Source: Asparagopsis taxiformis
Taxonomy: Eukaryota > Rhodophyta > Florideophyceae > Bonnemaisoniales > Bonnemaisoniaceae
Length of the DNA stretch: 64,000 nucleotides
NCBI GenBank assembly: GCA_030407315.1
Contig: JALQPE010002153.1
Coordinates: 1-64,000 of the forward strand
Reading direction: 5' to 3'
The notes below the pieces were generated by a model, which was not told the origin of the DNA, ran no database searches, and saw nothing but the letters and a program-made list of their open reading frames with translations. Below, piece by piece: positions 34,567 through 44,920 of this stretch. Each line of letters opens with the position of its first letter. Within the stretch, counting starts at the first letter, position 1. The position numbers were made by a program, and so were the translations under genes.

Positions 34567-35054
34567 TGTTGGAACGAATTGGTCGCTTACCGAGCGTTTA
34601 TTGAATCTGCGAGCTCACCACATTATTTGTATTCTTGCCGAGGTGCCCCGGCGGTGCTAAGGACAGCCTGTTCATGGCTGCTCCAGACAGACTGTCACTG
34701 ACAGTCTGTCCTAGCAAGCACCCGCTGCCAATCTGGTACACGTGGGCTTCTCTATCATATCATCCACACGTGTACACTTATCATAACATTTTCCCTCTGC
34801 CATGATGGCAACCCATCCTGGCATTTCTAATTACTAATTGAAAGTATGAGAAACAAATTGAAACTTCAGACGCTATTATCTCCATGAAGAAAGGTCGTAG
34901 AAGCTTCGGAGAAGTTGCTACCCTACTAATTCGGGCACGCTGAACACGATGAGATAGGTTTCGGAGCGCCTAGAGCACTCTTTCTAGGAGAAATCGAGGG
35001 TCAAAGTTTTCTCACGTAATTGAGCCCCTCAGGGCCAATTCCAGTGCTTCAACA
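34567..35054 (-). repeat. copia-1 5' LTR (488 bp)
   Basis: Same length as the 3' LTR. Visible differences are C/T transitions (for example CTCACCAC versus CTCACTAC, and TGCTTCAACA versus TGCTCCAACA at the end). It drives transcription toward lower coordinates. Confidence 0.95.
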
Positions 35055-35310
35055 GGACCGTCTCTTCGGAACGTGCTTGTGTGTTCGCAACCTTGCCAGC
35101 AGGCGACGCTGGATCAGCGGGGCCTTTGGCGGCAGTCGAACGCGTTCGCGTTTGCGATTGAGCCACGGTGGCTGACGGCGCGCGTGGCACGGAAGTCGAC
35201 GAAGACTTAGCCGGTGTAGGCGAAACCCCGGTGGGGGAGGAGGAAGCTTGGTGGCGAGTCGTGGGACGGCGAACGCTGGAGCGTGTGGTCGGGCGGTTGG
35301 GCGAACCCAT
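35055..35310 (-). pseudogene. ORF-A, N-terminal segment separated by copia-1
   Basis: Starts with ATG at 35310 (MGSPNRPTTRSSVRRP), rich in Ser, Thr, Pro and Arg. The reading ends at the GGACC target duplication, and with one copy of GGACC counted it continues in phase into the segment beginning PPTRASAQERDS at 28737. Removal of the copia therefore restores the frame exactly, confirming that a single ORF was interrupted. Confidence 0.7.
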
Positions 35311-35862
35311 ACTGTCTCCTTCCTCTTCGGAGGATTCGAATTGAATCGGAGCACGAGGGTCATCCTAAAAGCCAGTAGAGGCGATGACGGACGTTGATAA
35401 AAACCCTGAAGCGGGACGAACAAGTGGCCTATTGGCTTAAGTCTCCGGAAGGGAGCTGCGCTATTCAACCCAGGAAGGGGATCGCGAGGCAATGGGCCGA
35501 AACGGCGAATGCAAGCCTCGAATTGGCACCGCTCGTGCGATCACGCGGCTAATTATTTAGCAGATGGACGCAAAAACCCTTTGAGGGATAATGGAAAGGA
35601 CGCGAATGCGTGGACGCAGTTGGGCACCGAAGGGGTGAATGCGCTGTTTTGCGTTAGGACGATGATGAACCTGTAACAGGTATTGATTCCAACAGGAAAC
35701 GGTCGGGCGGAACTCGGGAAGAGTCGGATGGACAACACATTTAGTGTGCACGCGCCGCGCGCGGGAAAATTTTGAATTGCACAATGCAACGGCCACAGCC
35801 AAAAATTGTAATTTTATTTGATCAAATTTTGTCGGGACGACAAATCTCTCAGGAGGGGGCCG
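35311..35862. other. gypsy-1 region between ORF-A start and 3' LTR, with purine tract
   Basis: Non-coding in the sense direction; it serves as 5' leader for antisense ORF-A. The last bases, AGGAGGGGGC at 35851-35860, form a polypurine tract in plus orientation two bases before the presumed LTR start. TTTGTCGGGACGACAAA at about 35829 is a small hairpin. Confidence 0.5.
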
Positions 35863-36547
35863 TGTCGTACCGCCTGGCGGTCCTCGCTGATCGAGCTGTG
35901 TCGCTTCCCTATTGGATACCCACTTACGGGATGTGCCAATCAGAAGGCACCAGCCAACTGGGCGTGTTTCCTATACTTAGGGCAAGCTAAGGCTGACAAA
36001 TAACCCCACCCGGGCCTATCGGCCCCGGCCAAGACCCCACAAGGGGCAAATTTTAACTTAGGCTGATCAGCCATACATTACAATGTAAGCCTAACTGGCA
36101 ATAACCTCGCGGGTAGGCGAGTGCCGTTAACTGGGCTCTGGTTTGTCAACAACTGGATATTTATTCCTAACCACTAACCCTAGCTTACAGTAGACTTAGT
36201 ATAAAACTGCCACTGGAATAGCCAGTAGGCACGGTTTCTAGAGTAACGTAAACTCAAGTGGAATTACGACCCACTGGAACAGTGTTCGCATACCTATTGT
36301 TCAACCCCTCTCCGGGAAAACCTTAGGGTTAGCCAACAGCTCGACGGATTACGTCATCTTGCTCCATTAATACGCACCTCGCGTGAGCGCTATAATCGCA
36401 CAACCCCCTCCGGGTAGCGATACCTTCTCTCTTACGAGATTACCCGCCGGGTACCTATAAGGTTCATCTGCTCTACCGCTTCCTCTACCGAGGCTCGGGA
36501 CACCTGTCGGGTGGTTTGCCGCTCCAGCGGATTTTCTACCTGCTACA
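35863..36547 (+). repeat. presumed 3' LTR of gypsy-1
   Basis: Begins TGTCGTACCGCC right after the purine tract and ends near GCTACA, about 685 bp. It abuts copia-3 integrase text read on the minus strand (KEFFTKSLTEF). Its partner LTR is not in the window, so the ends are estimated. Confidence 0.5.
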
Positions 36548-38747
36548 AATTCTGTGAGGGACTTTGTGAAGAATTCTTTGGCACTGTCCGATGTTAGGTG
36601 TTCAATGCGATGGGGGTGGTGTGATGGGTATGGTTTATGTGGTCTGTGATATGAGAAGGGGCGTCTGATTTTGCAGGTGTGCATTCTATGTGCAAATAGC
36701 GGCTTCCTTCGTCGAGGAATGTTATGAAGTACCTGTTATTTAGGAATGATTCAGTCGGGAGAGGGCCGCAAATGTCGATGTGGACGTGGGTGCCTATCTG
36801 GCTGCGGCGGATAGTGCGGTGGAAGGGAGCGACGGATTTCTTTCCAAGTGCGCATCCCGAGCACGTAAACAGTGGTGGTGTACGAAGAAGGGTCGATGGC
36901 AAATTGTCGACTAGTTTGTTCTTGGCCATGAAGTGTAATTTGATGGGGTGCACGTAGTTCATTTTCATGTGCCAGTTGTAGTAGTCACGTATTGTAGAAG
37001 GGAGATCTACATGGATTTTCGGTGTCGGTCTGCTGCGTGGTTCTTATTTTCGTTTGGGTGCTGGTTTCCTTAAGGGGCGTTGGATTTTTTTGAATCGTGG
37101 TGAGAAGGATTTCTGAATGGGTGTGCGGAGGATTCGGCGGGCGTTCGAGGTGGGGAGGATCTTGTTGGAATGTTTTGGTTGGTTGGACTTTTTGCGAGGG
37201 TGGTTGAAAGTACGAGCAGCGTTGGCAGATCCTTTTTGTATGGGTCGGGCAGTAAACTCTTATAGAGCGTTCTTCTTAAGAGGGATGATCGCAACGGTAT
37301 TTTTCGGGGAAGGTGCTTTTCCCTTCTTGGTGATGAAAGCTCGTTTAGATTGGAAGAGGACATCATGGGTTTTTGTGATTTGTCCAACGGATAGGAGGTT
37401 TTTATAGAGTTGTGGAGCTACCGAGACCATGTGTAATGGGAGGGAATTTGATTTAGAGAGGGGGATAGAAAGTTTATCACAGTGTGTGATGGATGTGTGG
37501 GTACCATCTGAGATGACTGTGGTATGGTTGACCTTTTCCATTCCTGGTACGGGTTATGTAAGGTACGATGGGTTAGCACCGGAGTCCAGGATGAAGTGTT
37601 TGGGAGCGAGTTCACTTACGAAGTCTGACGTGTCGGTGTCAGAGTCAGCTGAGGAGGCATTTTACTGTACTTTTAAGTGTGGTGGCGGTGGCTGGTGGGA
37701 GGTTTCAGATCCAGATCGCTTTTCGAGCTTGTATGGCCTGTCTTTGCGTGTGAGGTGAATTTGGCGAGCTCTACAATGTTTCGTCCAGTGCGTAAGCGAA
37801 CCGTGGAACGAGCACCACATTCCTGGGTGACTTGGCGGTGGTGCAGATTGGTTTTGCTAATGGTACCGGTGCGGGCGGAAGGTAGAATTGTGAAAAGGTG
37901 TGTTGGGTGTGAACGGTTCCCAGTTACGGAATGTTCGTTTGACATAGCTTCCTGTAGCTGATCGGTTTTTTGCAGGCTTCGGGCGATTAGATTGTTTGGA
38001 TATCTCTTCATGTTTGGTCATCATTGTGACTAGTTGAGAAATCGTCAGTGGGTGGGAGGGATTAAGTTCCAAATAATTGCATATCATCTGGTTGAAGGTT
38101 GTCCAATTGGGGTGTTTTTTGAGGCCTTCGAGTATATGCCTTATCGTGGTTTGTTCATTGGCGATTTCCGGATAATTTGATCGGATCATTAACAAACGGA
38201 CTTTTTCGTGTTGTGCATGATAATCATTAACATTCATGCTTGATAACCATTTGATCTGTTGTGTTTTGCGACGAAGGTTTGAAGGGGAGTGCTCAGGGTG
38301 TGTGTCGGTTAATCTGATGCGAATACGGCCGAACAAGAGGTGAACAGGTCCCTCGAGGTCTATGTTGGTGAATTGCTCGGTTATTTCCGTTGGGAGTGTC
38401 ATGAGTACGAGCAATTGTGCTTGAGAGTGTCCTGCTGTATGTTTTTCGAGTTCTGCTGGAGATTCTGTCGCCTTTATTGCATGGTGGAGGTAGTATGAGA
38501 CATTTTGGGCTCGCGCGAAGTGCTCGATACACAATCGCCATGGGATGTAGATGGAAAGGTGCAGGGTTGGAATTTCCATTGGAGAGTAACCGGGTGGTGT
38601 GGGGTGTGAGTGAGGTGTGAGTGACATGTCGGATGACTGAATGGCACTGTTGGACAGGAACTTGGATAGTAGGGCACGGAGTTGGGCGGGAGGATGCATC
38701 GCCGGGAGGGAGTGGTGGGATTCTTGGTAGCGTCTGGGCCGATAACC
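36548..38747 (-). pseudogene. degenerate Ty1/copia element copia-3: gag, protease region, integrase start
   Basis: From right to left: a primer site GGTTATCGGCCCAG (38747 down; one base off the initiator-tRNA site of copia-1), gag from ATG 38699 (PWRLCIEHFARAQNVSYYL, then LTRRKTQQ-like helical text) to about 37857, a protease and pre-integrase part (VISDGTHTSITHCDKL; QLYKNLLSVGQITKT) and an integrase start with CSGCALGKKS, HVHIDICGPLP and YFITFLDEGSRYLHI. The integrase ends at SAKEFFTKSLTEF, where gypsy-1 begins. RT and RNase H are absent from the window. Several phase changes (37541, 37387, 36968) show it is old. Confidence 0.75.
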
Positions 38748-39276
38748 TGTGAAGATAATCGTCTGATGTCGACTATTGTCGCCGCGGTGATCGTCGGCGT
38801 GTCAATAAATATCAGTACTGAGCTGTAATGCTAGTGTAATGTACAAGTTATTCGTCACTCCGTGGATGGCGGCATTCGTGGGACAGTCTGTCTCTGCTTA
38901 TCTTATCTGTATTATGTTTAGCGGGTTCAGTGTGCGTAGTGGCAAGGAGCGACGATAGTGAGAGGATTGAAAGGGTTACAGCAGCATCACTAATGGCGTT
39001 TAATTGTTCATGGGCCATCTAATATAATTTGGTTATTATGAGGACCCAAGCCTTGGTCTAATTCGCTACTCTCTCTAGATGGGGCTGAATGTGCTCTTAC
39101 CCTTTACAGCTTTTGCTCTCTTTCAAATAGAGTGTTCAAAACAAGGGGACAAACACAATCGAGACGCTACTATTAGTCCAAGTGTTTTTTCATGAAGGTA
39201 CCTCATTGGCGGAGACTACAGCTTCACGTTCTTTGATTTACAGTTCCCTGTCCGCCAGCTGTTAACCGTTCATCGG
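38748..39276. other. probable copia-3 5' LTR and flanking DNA
   Basis: The minus strand reads ...CTTCACA up to the primer site, so the 5' LTR of copia-3 should lie here. Its outer end was not recognised. No ORF. Confidence 0.35.
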
Positions 39277-39637
39277 TGTAACGAACTGAAGCTGATGCCA
39301 GCAATGGCCAGCATAAACTAGTGTATTCTAGACACTACAAGTTACACTAAGTTTACTCATATACTATAGGCTGCTAGAAAGTAACTTGCTGTTACGCCTA
39401 GAAGTATCTAGTTGGCTATGTCATCGAGTGATGTCATGATGGCATCATGTTAGATTTATTTTGATGACATAATTTTATTTAGATTAGTATTTTCTAGAAT
39501 TAGTTCGACATCGAACTACAATTCTATGGTGGGTATAAAAAGGCATGGTCAACTCCGGTCTTGGGGGATCGGAGGCATCATCGATCATTCAACGAAAACA
39601 ACTACCACTCAGCTATCCCGTATACACATTCGTTTCA
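39277..39637 (+). repeat. gypsy-2 5' LTR (361 bp)
   Basis: Starts TGTAACGAACTG, ends CATTCGTTTCA. Contains a TATA box at 39534 followed about 25 bp later by GGATCGGAGGCATCATCG. Confidence 0.96.
39534..39540 (+). promoter_or_regulatory. TATA box in gypsy-2 5' LTR
   Basis: GGGTATAAAAAGG context; marks the U3 promoter, with transcription expected to begin around 39565. Repeated in the 3' LTR at 45178. Confidence 0.75.
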
Positions 39638-39638
39638 C

Positions 39639-39650
39639 TGGTAGCATCGC
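39639..39650 (+). promoter_or_regulatory. primer binding site of gypsy-2
   Basis: TGGTAGCATCGC begins one base after the LTR. TGGTAGCA matches the 3' end of many initiator tRNA-Met molecules (TGCTACCA); the remaining bases would have to match the host tRNA acceptor stem. Confidence 0.65.
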
Positions 39651-39738
39651 TTTCTACGGGCGCACTGAGTGAGCAGTTCGGCAAACGCCGGCCGCCTGCA
39701 AGCTCTTGGCTGAAAAGCCATCGTTGGGAGTTATTGAA

Positions 39739-39951
39739 CACCTGAGGGCAGGAGTGCCAGGTGTAAGAACTGTAGTGTCTGCTACCCCTTGAGCAAGGGT
39801 AAGTTACCTGAGGGCAGGAAGGCCAGGTAACTAAGGGCCTACAGGAGGGACTGTAAGTGGTCAACCCGAGGGCAGGAGAGCCGGGTTGTACCTGAGGGCA
39901 GGAGGGCCAGGTGGTGTCTGAGGGCTGGAGAGCCAGACATCCCACTTACAG
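39739..39951 (+). ncRNA. repeated covarying RNA hairpins in the gypsy-2 leader
   Basis: Five stem-loops share the internal sequence GAGGGC[AT]GGAGNGCC but have different, compensating stems: CACCT/AGGTG (39739-39763), AGTTACCT/AGGTAACT (39802-39832), CAACCC/GGGTTG (39862-39888), ACCT/AGGT (39890-39912) and TGTCT/AGACA (39915-39939). A sixth, TACCCCTT/AAGGGTA, lies at 39783-39801. CTGTAAGTGG (39851-39860) pairs over 10 bp with CCACTTACAG (39942-39951) and encloses the last three as a multibranch junction. Covariation with a constant loop is strong evidence for a selected RNA fold. The position between primer site and gag suggests packaging, dimerisation or translation control. Confidence 0.8.
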
Positions 39952-40440
39952 AACCTAGATCGGAAGTCTAGCTTCCTGGAGGGATTCTTGATTCTCAAGA
40001 CTATCCTCTGACCAGTCCTGTGCTGTCGCCAATTGTATTCCCTATACATCCTATTCCACTTGTTGGCTGTTAGCTAGGTGGACCGACAGGGTCACGGATA
40101 CGGGTAACGCAGGCTTGATAGGGGTAAGGACTTGGACTAAGAGGGGTGGAGAGGAGATAGGAAAACTCGAGGAAAGTTGGGTACGGTCGACTCGAGAAAC
40201 TTTCTTATAGGGTAAGGACACCGAAGGGTTTACATCGTAAACTGGTGGGGATATCCCGAACGGATCGTTGAACCACATTCCCTGAGGTGGGTGTGATCAG
40301 AGTGCTGAAATTCCTCTCTCCGCGGGTAGAGGACCCGTCGTCAAAGGACGAATCCTTTCAAAAATTGGAAACTGGAAATTTGTTGTTGAAGAAGAAAGAA
40401 GTTTTTTTAAGGTTTTAAGTTTTGGAAGAACACTGTCATT
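39952..40440 (+). other. rest of gypsy-2 leader
   Basis: Untranslated, no ORF recognised. AT-rich just before the gag ATG. Confidence 0.6.
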
Positions 40441-41208
40441 ATGTCGTTATTGAAGCCCAATAAGCCCCCGACATTCGATGGAACGCGTGATGCGTTTACT
40501 GTTCGGACGTGGCTACACTCTGTTGGAAGGTACATTTCTCTCATTCAGGTAGGCTCGGATGCAGAAATATCCGATAAACAAGCTATTGATTTCGCTTCGA
40601 CGTTCATGACAGGGGTGGCTGCCAACTGGTGGTTTACCGTTGTCAACGGAGCGAAAATGCCTGATTCTTGGGAGGCCTTCTCAAACCTGGTTATTCAAGA
40701 GTTTGTTCCTCAAGATAGTGCTGTTAGAGCTCGCGATAAGCTCAGCAAGTTGAAACAGAAAACAAGCGTTTCTGCCTATCTTTCCGAGTTTAGGAACATC
40801 GTAATCAATATCCAGGATATGAGTGAGGGTGAGAAGTTGGCTCGTTTCTGTGAAGGTCTCAAGTCTCATATTCTTCTTGATGTTCGCAAGAACAATCCAT
40901 CGGACCTTGATGCCGCTGCAAACATTGCTCTTAGCGTTGATGGTGCTTATTACGGAGCTGGGTTCTATACAGGAAAAGTTGTTCCTTCAAGTTATTCCGG
41001 GTACGCTCCCATGGAAATCGGCAACTTCGAGAAAAGCCATTCCATGAATGCCCAGAAGAGGAAGGATATTCGTGAGAACCTATGCTTTGTATGTCACAAG
41101 CCCGGTTGCAGAGCGTATAGGCACAAAGGGGAAGTCAAGAAGAGGCTTAACACGAACAATACTCAGGTTCATTGGGGTGCACCGAGTTCCTTTCCACAGG
41201 AAAACTAG
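40441..41208 (+). CDS. gypsy-2 Gag, 255 aa
   Basis: ATG at 40441. Capsid-like retrotransposon Gag domain (DAFTVRTWLHSVGRYI, VAANWWFTVV, FVPQDSAVRARDKLSKLKQ, YLSEFRNIVINI), then a zinc knuckle-like NLCFVCHKPGCRAYRHKGE. The knuckle reads CxxC-x4-C-x4-H rather than the usual CxxC-x4-H-x4-C, i.e. His and Cys are exchanged. The frame is intact. The stop at 41208 lies 36 bp into pol, which is in the -1 phase, so Pol is presumably made by frameshifting. GGAAAAC just before the stop is not a canonical slippery heptamer. Confidence 0.88.
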   Translation: MSLLKPNKPPTFDGTRDAFTVRTWLHSVGRYISLIQVGSDAEISDKQAIDFASTFMTGVAANWWFTVVNGAKMPDSWEAFSNLVIQEFVPQDSAVRARDKLSKLKQKTSVSAYLSEFRNIVINIQDMSEGEKLARFCEGLKSHILLDVRKNNPSDLDAAANIALSVDGAYYGAGFYTGKVVPSSYSGYAPMEIGNFEKSHSMNAQKRKDIRENLCFVCHKPGCRAYRHKGEVKKRLNTNNTQVHWGAPSSFPQEN

Positions 41209-44200
41209 TCGGTCCTCCTAAAAACAAGTTATACGCTCAGGATGGACCTGAAAGGAGTGTGAATGTTCGATGCGCTGATGCGCAAGTTAAGAGACCAGAA
41301 AAGCCAGGAAGGGCTGTTCCAAGGCAGGAGAAGGGCCGTGTAGAGCCGAGAGTCTTGGAAGCTGAATCAAATACTATTGTTGGGAAAGAAAGCATCACTA
41401 CTGATGACCCTATACCAGTAGATCCATTATTGGTTTTCCATGGAAAGTTGAACGGATTACCAGTCAAAGTATTGAAAGATGATGGATGCAATACCAACAC
41501 CAACGTAGTAGGGGCCGAGTTTCTGAGGAAGCAGAAATCTCGAGGAAATTTCATGATTCAGAAAGAGAAAATACAAGTCTCACACTCTCGAAAAGGTTCC
41601 ACGGAAGAAGCATCAGAAGTAATCATCAAAGGAACATTGAATATGGGTTCACATACCTATACATCAAATTGGGTTGTTGCCAATTGTAGGTATGATGTTC
41701 TTTTGGGGATGCCATGGCATGTCGCCCACAATCCAGTTATCGATTACAAAAAAAGGATTGTGAAATGTGGCCATCAGTTGCTTCACGCCTGTAAAGATCC
41801 TGATGATCCAAGGATTCATGTGACGAATCTTGGAGTGAGAAAATTCAGAAAAATGTTACGGAACAGGAAGAACAGTAATGACTTTGAAGTGTATCAAGTG
41901 TTCGAAAAGGAAAATATTCAGGGAATGAAAGGTTCCAAACACAGTGAGAGGTTGGGGAAGTTACTGACAAAGTACCAGGAAGTGTTCAGAAGTGATCTTT
42001 CAGATGGACTTCCTCCCAAGCGAACAGTAGATCACGCGATCGATGTTCAGAAAGATGCTAAACCTCCACTGAGACCTCTATTTCAGCTGTCTCCCGCGGA
42101 ACTAAGAGCAGCTAAGGAATATGTCGAGGAACTGCTGAAGAAAGGAAAAATAAGATCAAGTAAGTCACCTTATGGAGCTCCTCTGTTCTTTGTCAAATAG
42201 AAAGACAAGCTTCGTGGAGTAGTCGATTATCGAGCTTTGAATCGAATCACGAAGAGGAACAATGCTCCATTGCCGAGATCTGATGAAATGTTTGATCGCC
42301 TTGGGGGATCAAAATATTTTTCAAAACTAGACCTCAAGACGGGGTTCCATCAGATCAGGGTGAAGCCGGAAGACATCGAGAAAACAGCGTTTAATACAAA
42401 ATATGGGCAGTTCGAATATCTTGTCATGCCTATGGGTTTGTGTAACGCTCCTGCAACGTTTCAGACCTTGATGAACCAGATTTTCTATGATTGCATTGAT
42501 GTTTTCTTGGTTGTTTACATGGATGATCTACTAGTATTCAGCAAGACGGAAGAGGAACATTTTCGGAATTTGGAAACTGTATTGGAACGTCTGAAAAGAA
42601 ATGAATTGTACGTTTCTCCAAAGAAATGTGAATTCTTTCAGACAGAGATCGACTTCTTGGGATTTTTGGTTGGTAGAGACGGCATCAGGGTTAATCCTGA
42701 AAAGGTTGACGTCCTTAAAACCTGGCCAAAACCAAAATCATTGACAGAGTTGAGAAGTTTCCTTGGTCTCTTACAGTTTTTCCGAAGGTTCATTCCGAAA
42801 TTCTCTGGGATTGCGGCTCCATTGACGGATCTGACGAAGAAAGAAAAGGGTATTGGACAATGGGATGAAATCTGTGATGAAGCTTTCCAAAAGTTGAAAG
42901 ATGCAATGATTCAGGCTCCAATATTAGTTGCACCTGATTGGAGAAAGGCCTTCCGAGGTCATGTTGATGCATCTCAGCTCGCTGTTGGTGGTACTCTAAC
43001 TCAGCTGGACGAGAATGGGAAGGATCGTGTTATTGCCTTCTACTCAAAGAAGTTATCATCCACTGAGGCAGATTATACAGCGAATGACCGAGAACTTTTG
43101 GCTTTGATTTGTTTCTTGGAAAGATTTCGATGTTACCTCGAAGGAGTTGAATTTGAAATATTCACAGACAACCAAGTGCTAAAGAGTTTCTTTTCGAAAG
43201 CCAAGTTGAGTCGAAAAGAAGCGAGATGGTTGGAAACTCTAGGTAACTTTGGTATATTCCCGATAACCCTCAAACCTGGCAAGATTCATGTATTGGGTGA
43301 TGTTTTATCAAGGGCTCCTCACGTTATAACTGGGCGAAATGCTTCATTTAGCAATATTGAAGTACCTGAAATCAATTTTGAGGACATTGTAACCCGATAT
43401 GATGATGACCAGTTCTTCGGACCAGTGGTAAGAGCCATGGAAGGAGATTTTCCTGAAGATGAGATTCAGAAACGGAAACTGGAAAAGATCATACCATTGT
43501 TTTGTCGTGAACGGGCGAGGCTATTTCACAATGGAAAGTTGTGTGTACCGAGAAGGTCTGTGTCCAGTATTTTGCAAATGGCACATGACTCTAGGATAAG
43601 CGGTCATTTCAAGTTCTTGAAGACGCTAGCAAGACTTGAAAAATTTCATTGGAGACACAAAGCCCGAGATGTCCGGAAGTATGTGGAGGGATGCATGAAG
43701 TGTCAGCAATACAAAGACTCTAATCAGAAGAAGTTGACTGATCCAACTTCTTTAGAGATTCCTGAGAGAAGATGGGGATCTCTAGCAACCGACTTTATCG
43801 TAAGTCTACCCAAGACAAAAGACGGTTATGATGCCATAACTACCTGGGTAGACCGGTTGACGAGAAGAGTTCATTTTATCAAGTCAAGAGGTACTAACAC
43901 TGCTGAGGTTGCGAATGCATTCTTCTCCAACATATTCAAGCTTCATGGACTTCCTGACAATGTGGTATCGGATCGAGATAGAAAGTTTACATCCAAGTTT
44001 TGGGATTGTTTGATGGAACTTTGTGGCGTTAAGCTCAAGATGTCTACGAGCAGGCACCCACAGACGGATGGCACGTCCGAAATCATGAATCGGATGATTG
44101 AGAACTATCTTCGGTGCTATTGTTCCTATAACCAAGACAATTGGGATGAACTTCTACCATCTGCAGAGTTTTCCTACAATTCTGCTGTTTCTGAAGATCT

Positions 44201-44879
44201 AGGTATGTCCCCTTTTGAGCTGGACCTGGGATGGATTCCAAAGTCTCCTTTGGACTTTGTGTCTGGAAATGAGATACCTGTGCAAAGTGTTGAGGAATTC
44301 AAGAAACGGCTTACAGCTTCTCTTGAAGATGCTAAGTACTCTTACAACATTGCGAAAGCAGCACAGAGTGCGTATGCCTCCAGAAAGTTCAAGGATCCAG
44401 ACTATAGGGTGGGATCCAAGTTATGGATTAACAGGTCTTTGTTCAGGGATGCATACTCCCAGTCTCAGGAAAAGGAGAAGTTGACAGCAAGACGTTTTTG
44501 ACCGTTTGTTGTGAAGGAATTGATAGGCAAAAATGCAGTTAGGTTGGATCTTCCTGATCATATCAAGATTCATCCTGTTGTTAATGTCAGCCACACAATT
44601 CCTCATATAGAACAACCGAGTGATATTGCTGCTCCAATACCTCCTGTACCGGCCCCTGTCCCTGCTATTGAAGGTGATGAAATCGAGGTTGAAGCGATCT
44701 TGAATCATAGAAAAAGAGGACGAGGATATCAGTTCCTAACCTTGATGAAAGGTAGTCCTACGCATGATGCTTCATGGCAACCTACGAGGGATTTCATAGA
44801 CAGAGATGGCACGAAGACTGGAATATGGTTAGAATACATCCGAAAGAAGAATATTCTACCGGAATATCATGATGAATAA
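41172..44879 (+). pseudogene. gypsy-2 Pol: protease, RT, RNase H, integrase, chromodomain; two nonsense codons
   Basis: The protease has KVLKDDGCNTNTNVVGAEFL, with DDG in place of the usual D[ST]G. In RT, GAPLFFVK is followed by TAG (42198) where KKKD is expected, then LRGVVDYRALN, YLVMPMGLCNAPATFQ and VVYMDDLLVFS. RNase H follows (HVDASQLAVGGTLTQ, ELLALICFLERF, FTDNQVLKSFF). The integrase has MAHDSRISGHFKFLKT, CMKCQQYK, LATDFIVSLPKT, VSDRDRKFTSKFW and HPQTDGTSEIMNRM. The GPF module reads RRF-TGA-PFVVKELIG, so its Gly codon has become TGA (44499). A chromodomain-like end, EVEAILNHRKRGRGYQFL, leads to a stop at 44879. Otherwise full length. The two stops are single-base changes. Confidence 0.92.
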
Positions 44880-44904
44880 CTATGTTGATGAGGACATCAA
44901 CTGT

Positions 44905-44920
44905 GTGAGGGGGGGAATAG
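44905..44920 (+). promoter_or_regulatory. polypurine tract of gypsy-2
   Basis: GTGAGGGGGGGAATAG directly precedes the 3' LTR at 44921. Confidence 0.85.

Larger units (their letters stand above)
28743..35054 (-). mobile_element. Ty1/copia element copia-1, 6.3 kb, LTRs and target duplication present
   Basis: Two 488-bp LTRs (TGTTGGAACG...CAACA), a primer site, a zinc-finger ORF, gag-pol and a purine tract, all in minus-strand order from right to left. The 5-bp target duplication GGACC is at 28738-28742 and 35055-35059. The LTRs differ by roughly four transitions seen by eye, so insertion is fairly recent. The gag-pol frame is broken by at least one small duplication and two stops. Confidence 0.93.
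22430..36547 (+). mobile_element. Ty3/gypsy chromovirus-type element gypsy-1, 5'-truncated, with antisense ORF and nested copia
   Basis: On the plus strand this holds the distal part of pol (RNase H, integrase, GPY/F, chromodomain; to 25479). About 4 kb follows with a long ORF on the opposite strand, then a purine tract at 35850-35860 directly before TGTCGTACC, where a 3' LTR would start (35863). Gag, protease and most of the reverse transcriptase are missing on the left. Copia-1 (28743-35054) is inserted inside the antisense ORF. The right border near 36547 interrupts a copia integrase reading, so gypsy-1 landed in that older element. Alternative: the antisense ORF belongs to a different element nested here. 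Confidence 0.55.

Noticed and set aside
41190..41208. Canonical -1 slippery heptamer for gypsy-2 gag-pol
   Set aside because: Only GGAAAAC is present before the gag stop and it does not fit X XXY YYZ in the gag phase; frameshifting is inferred from the overlap only.
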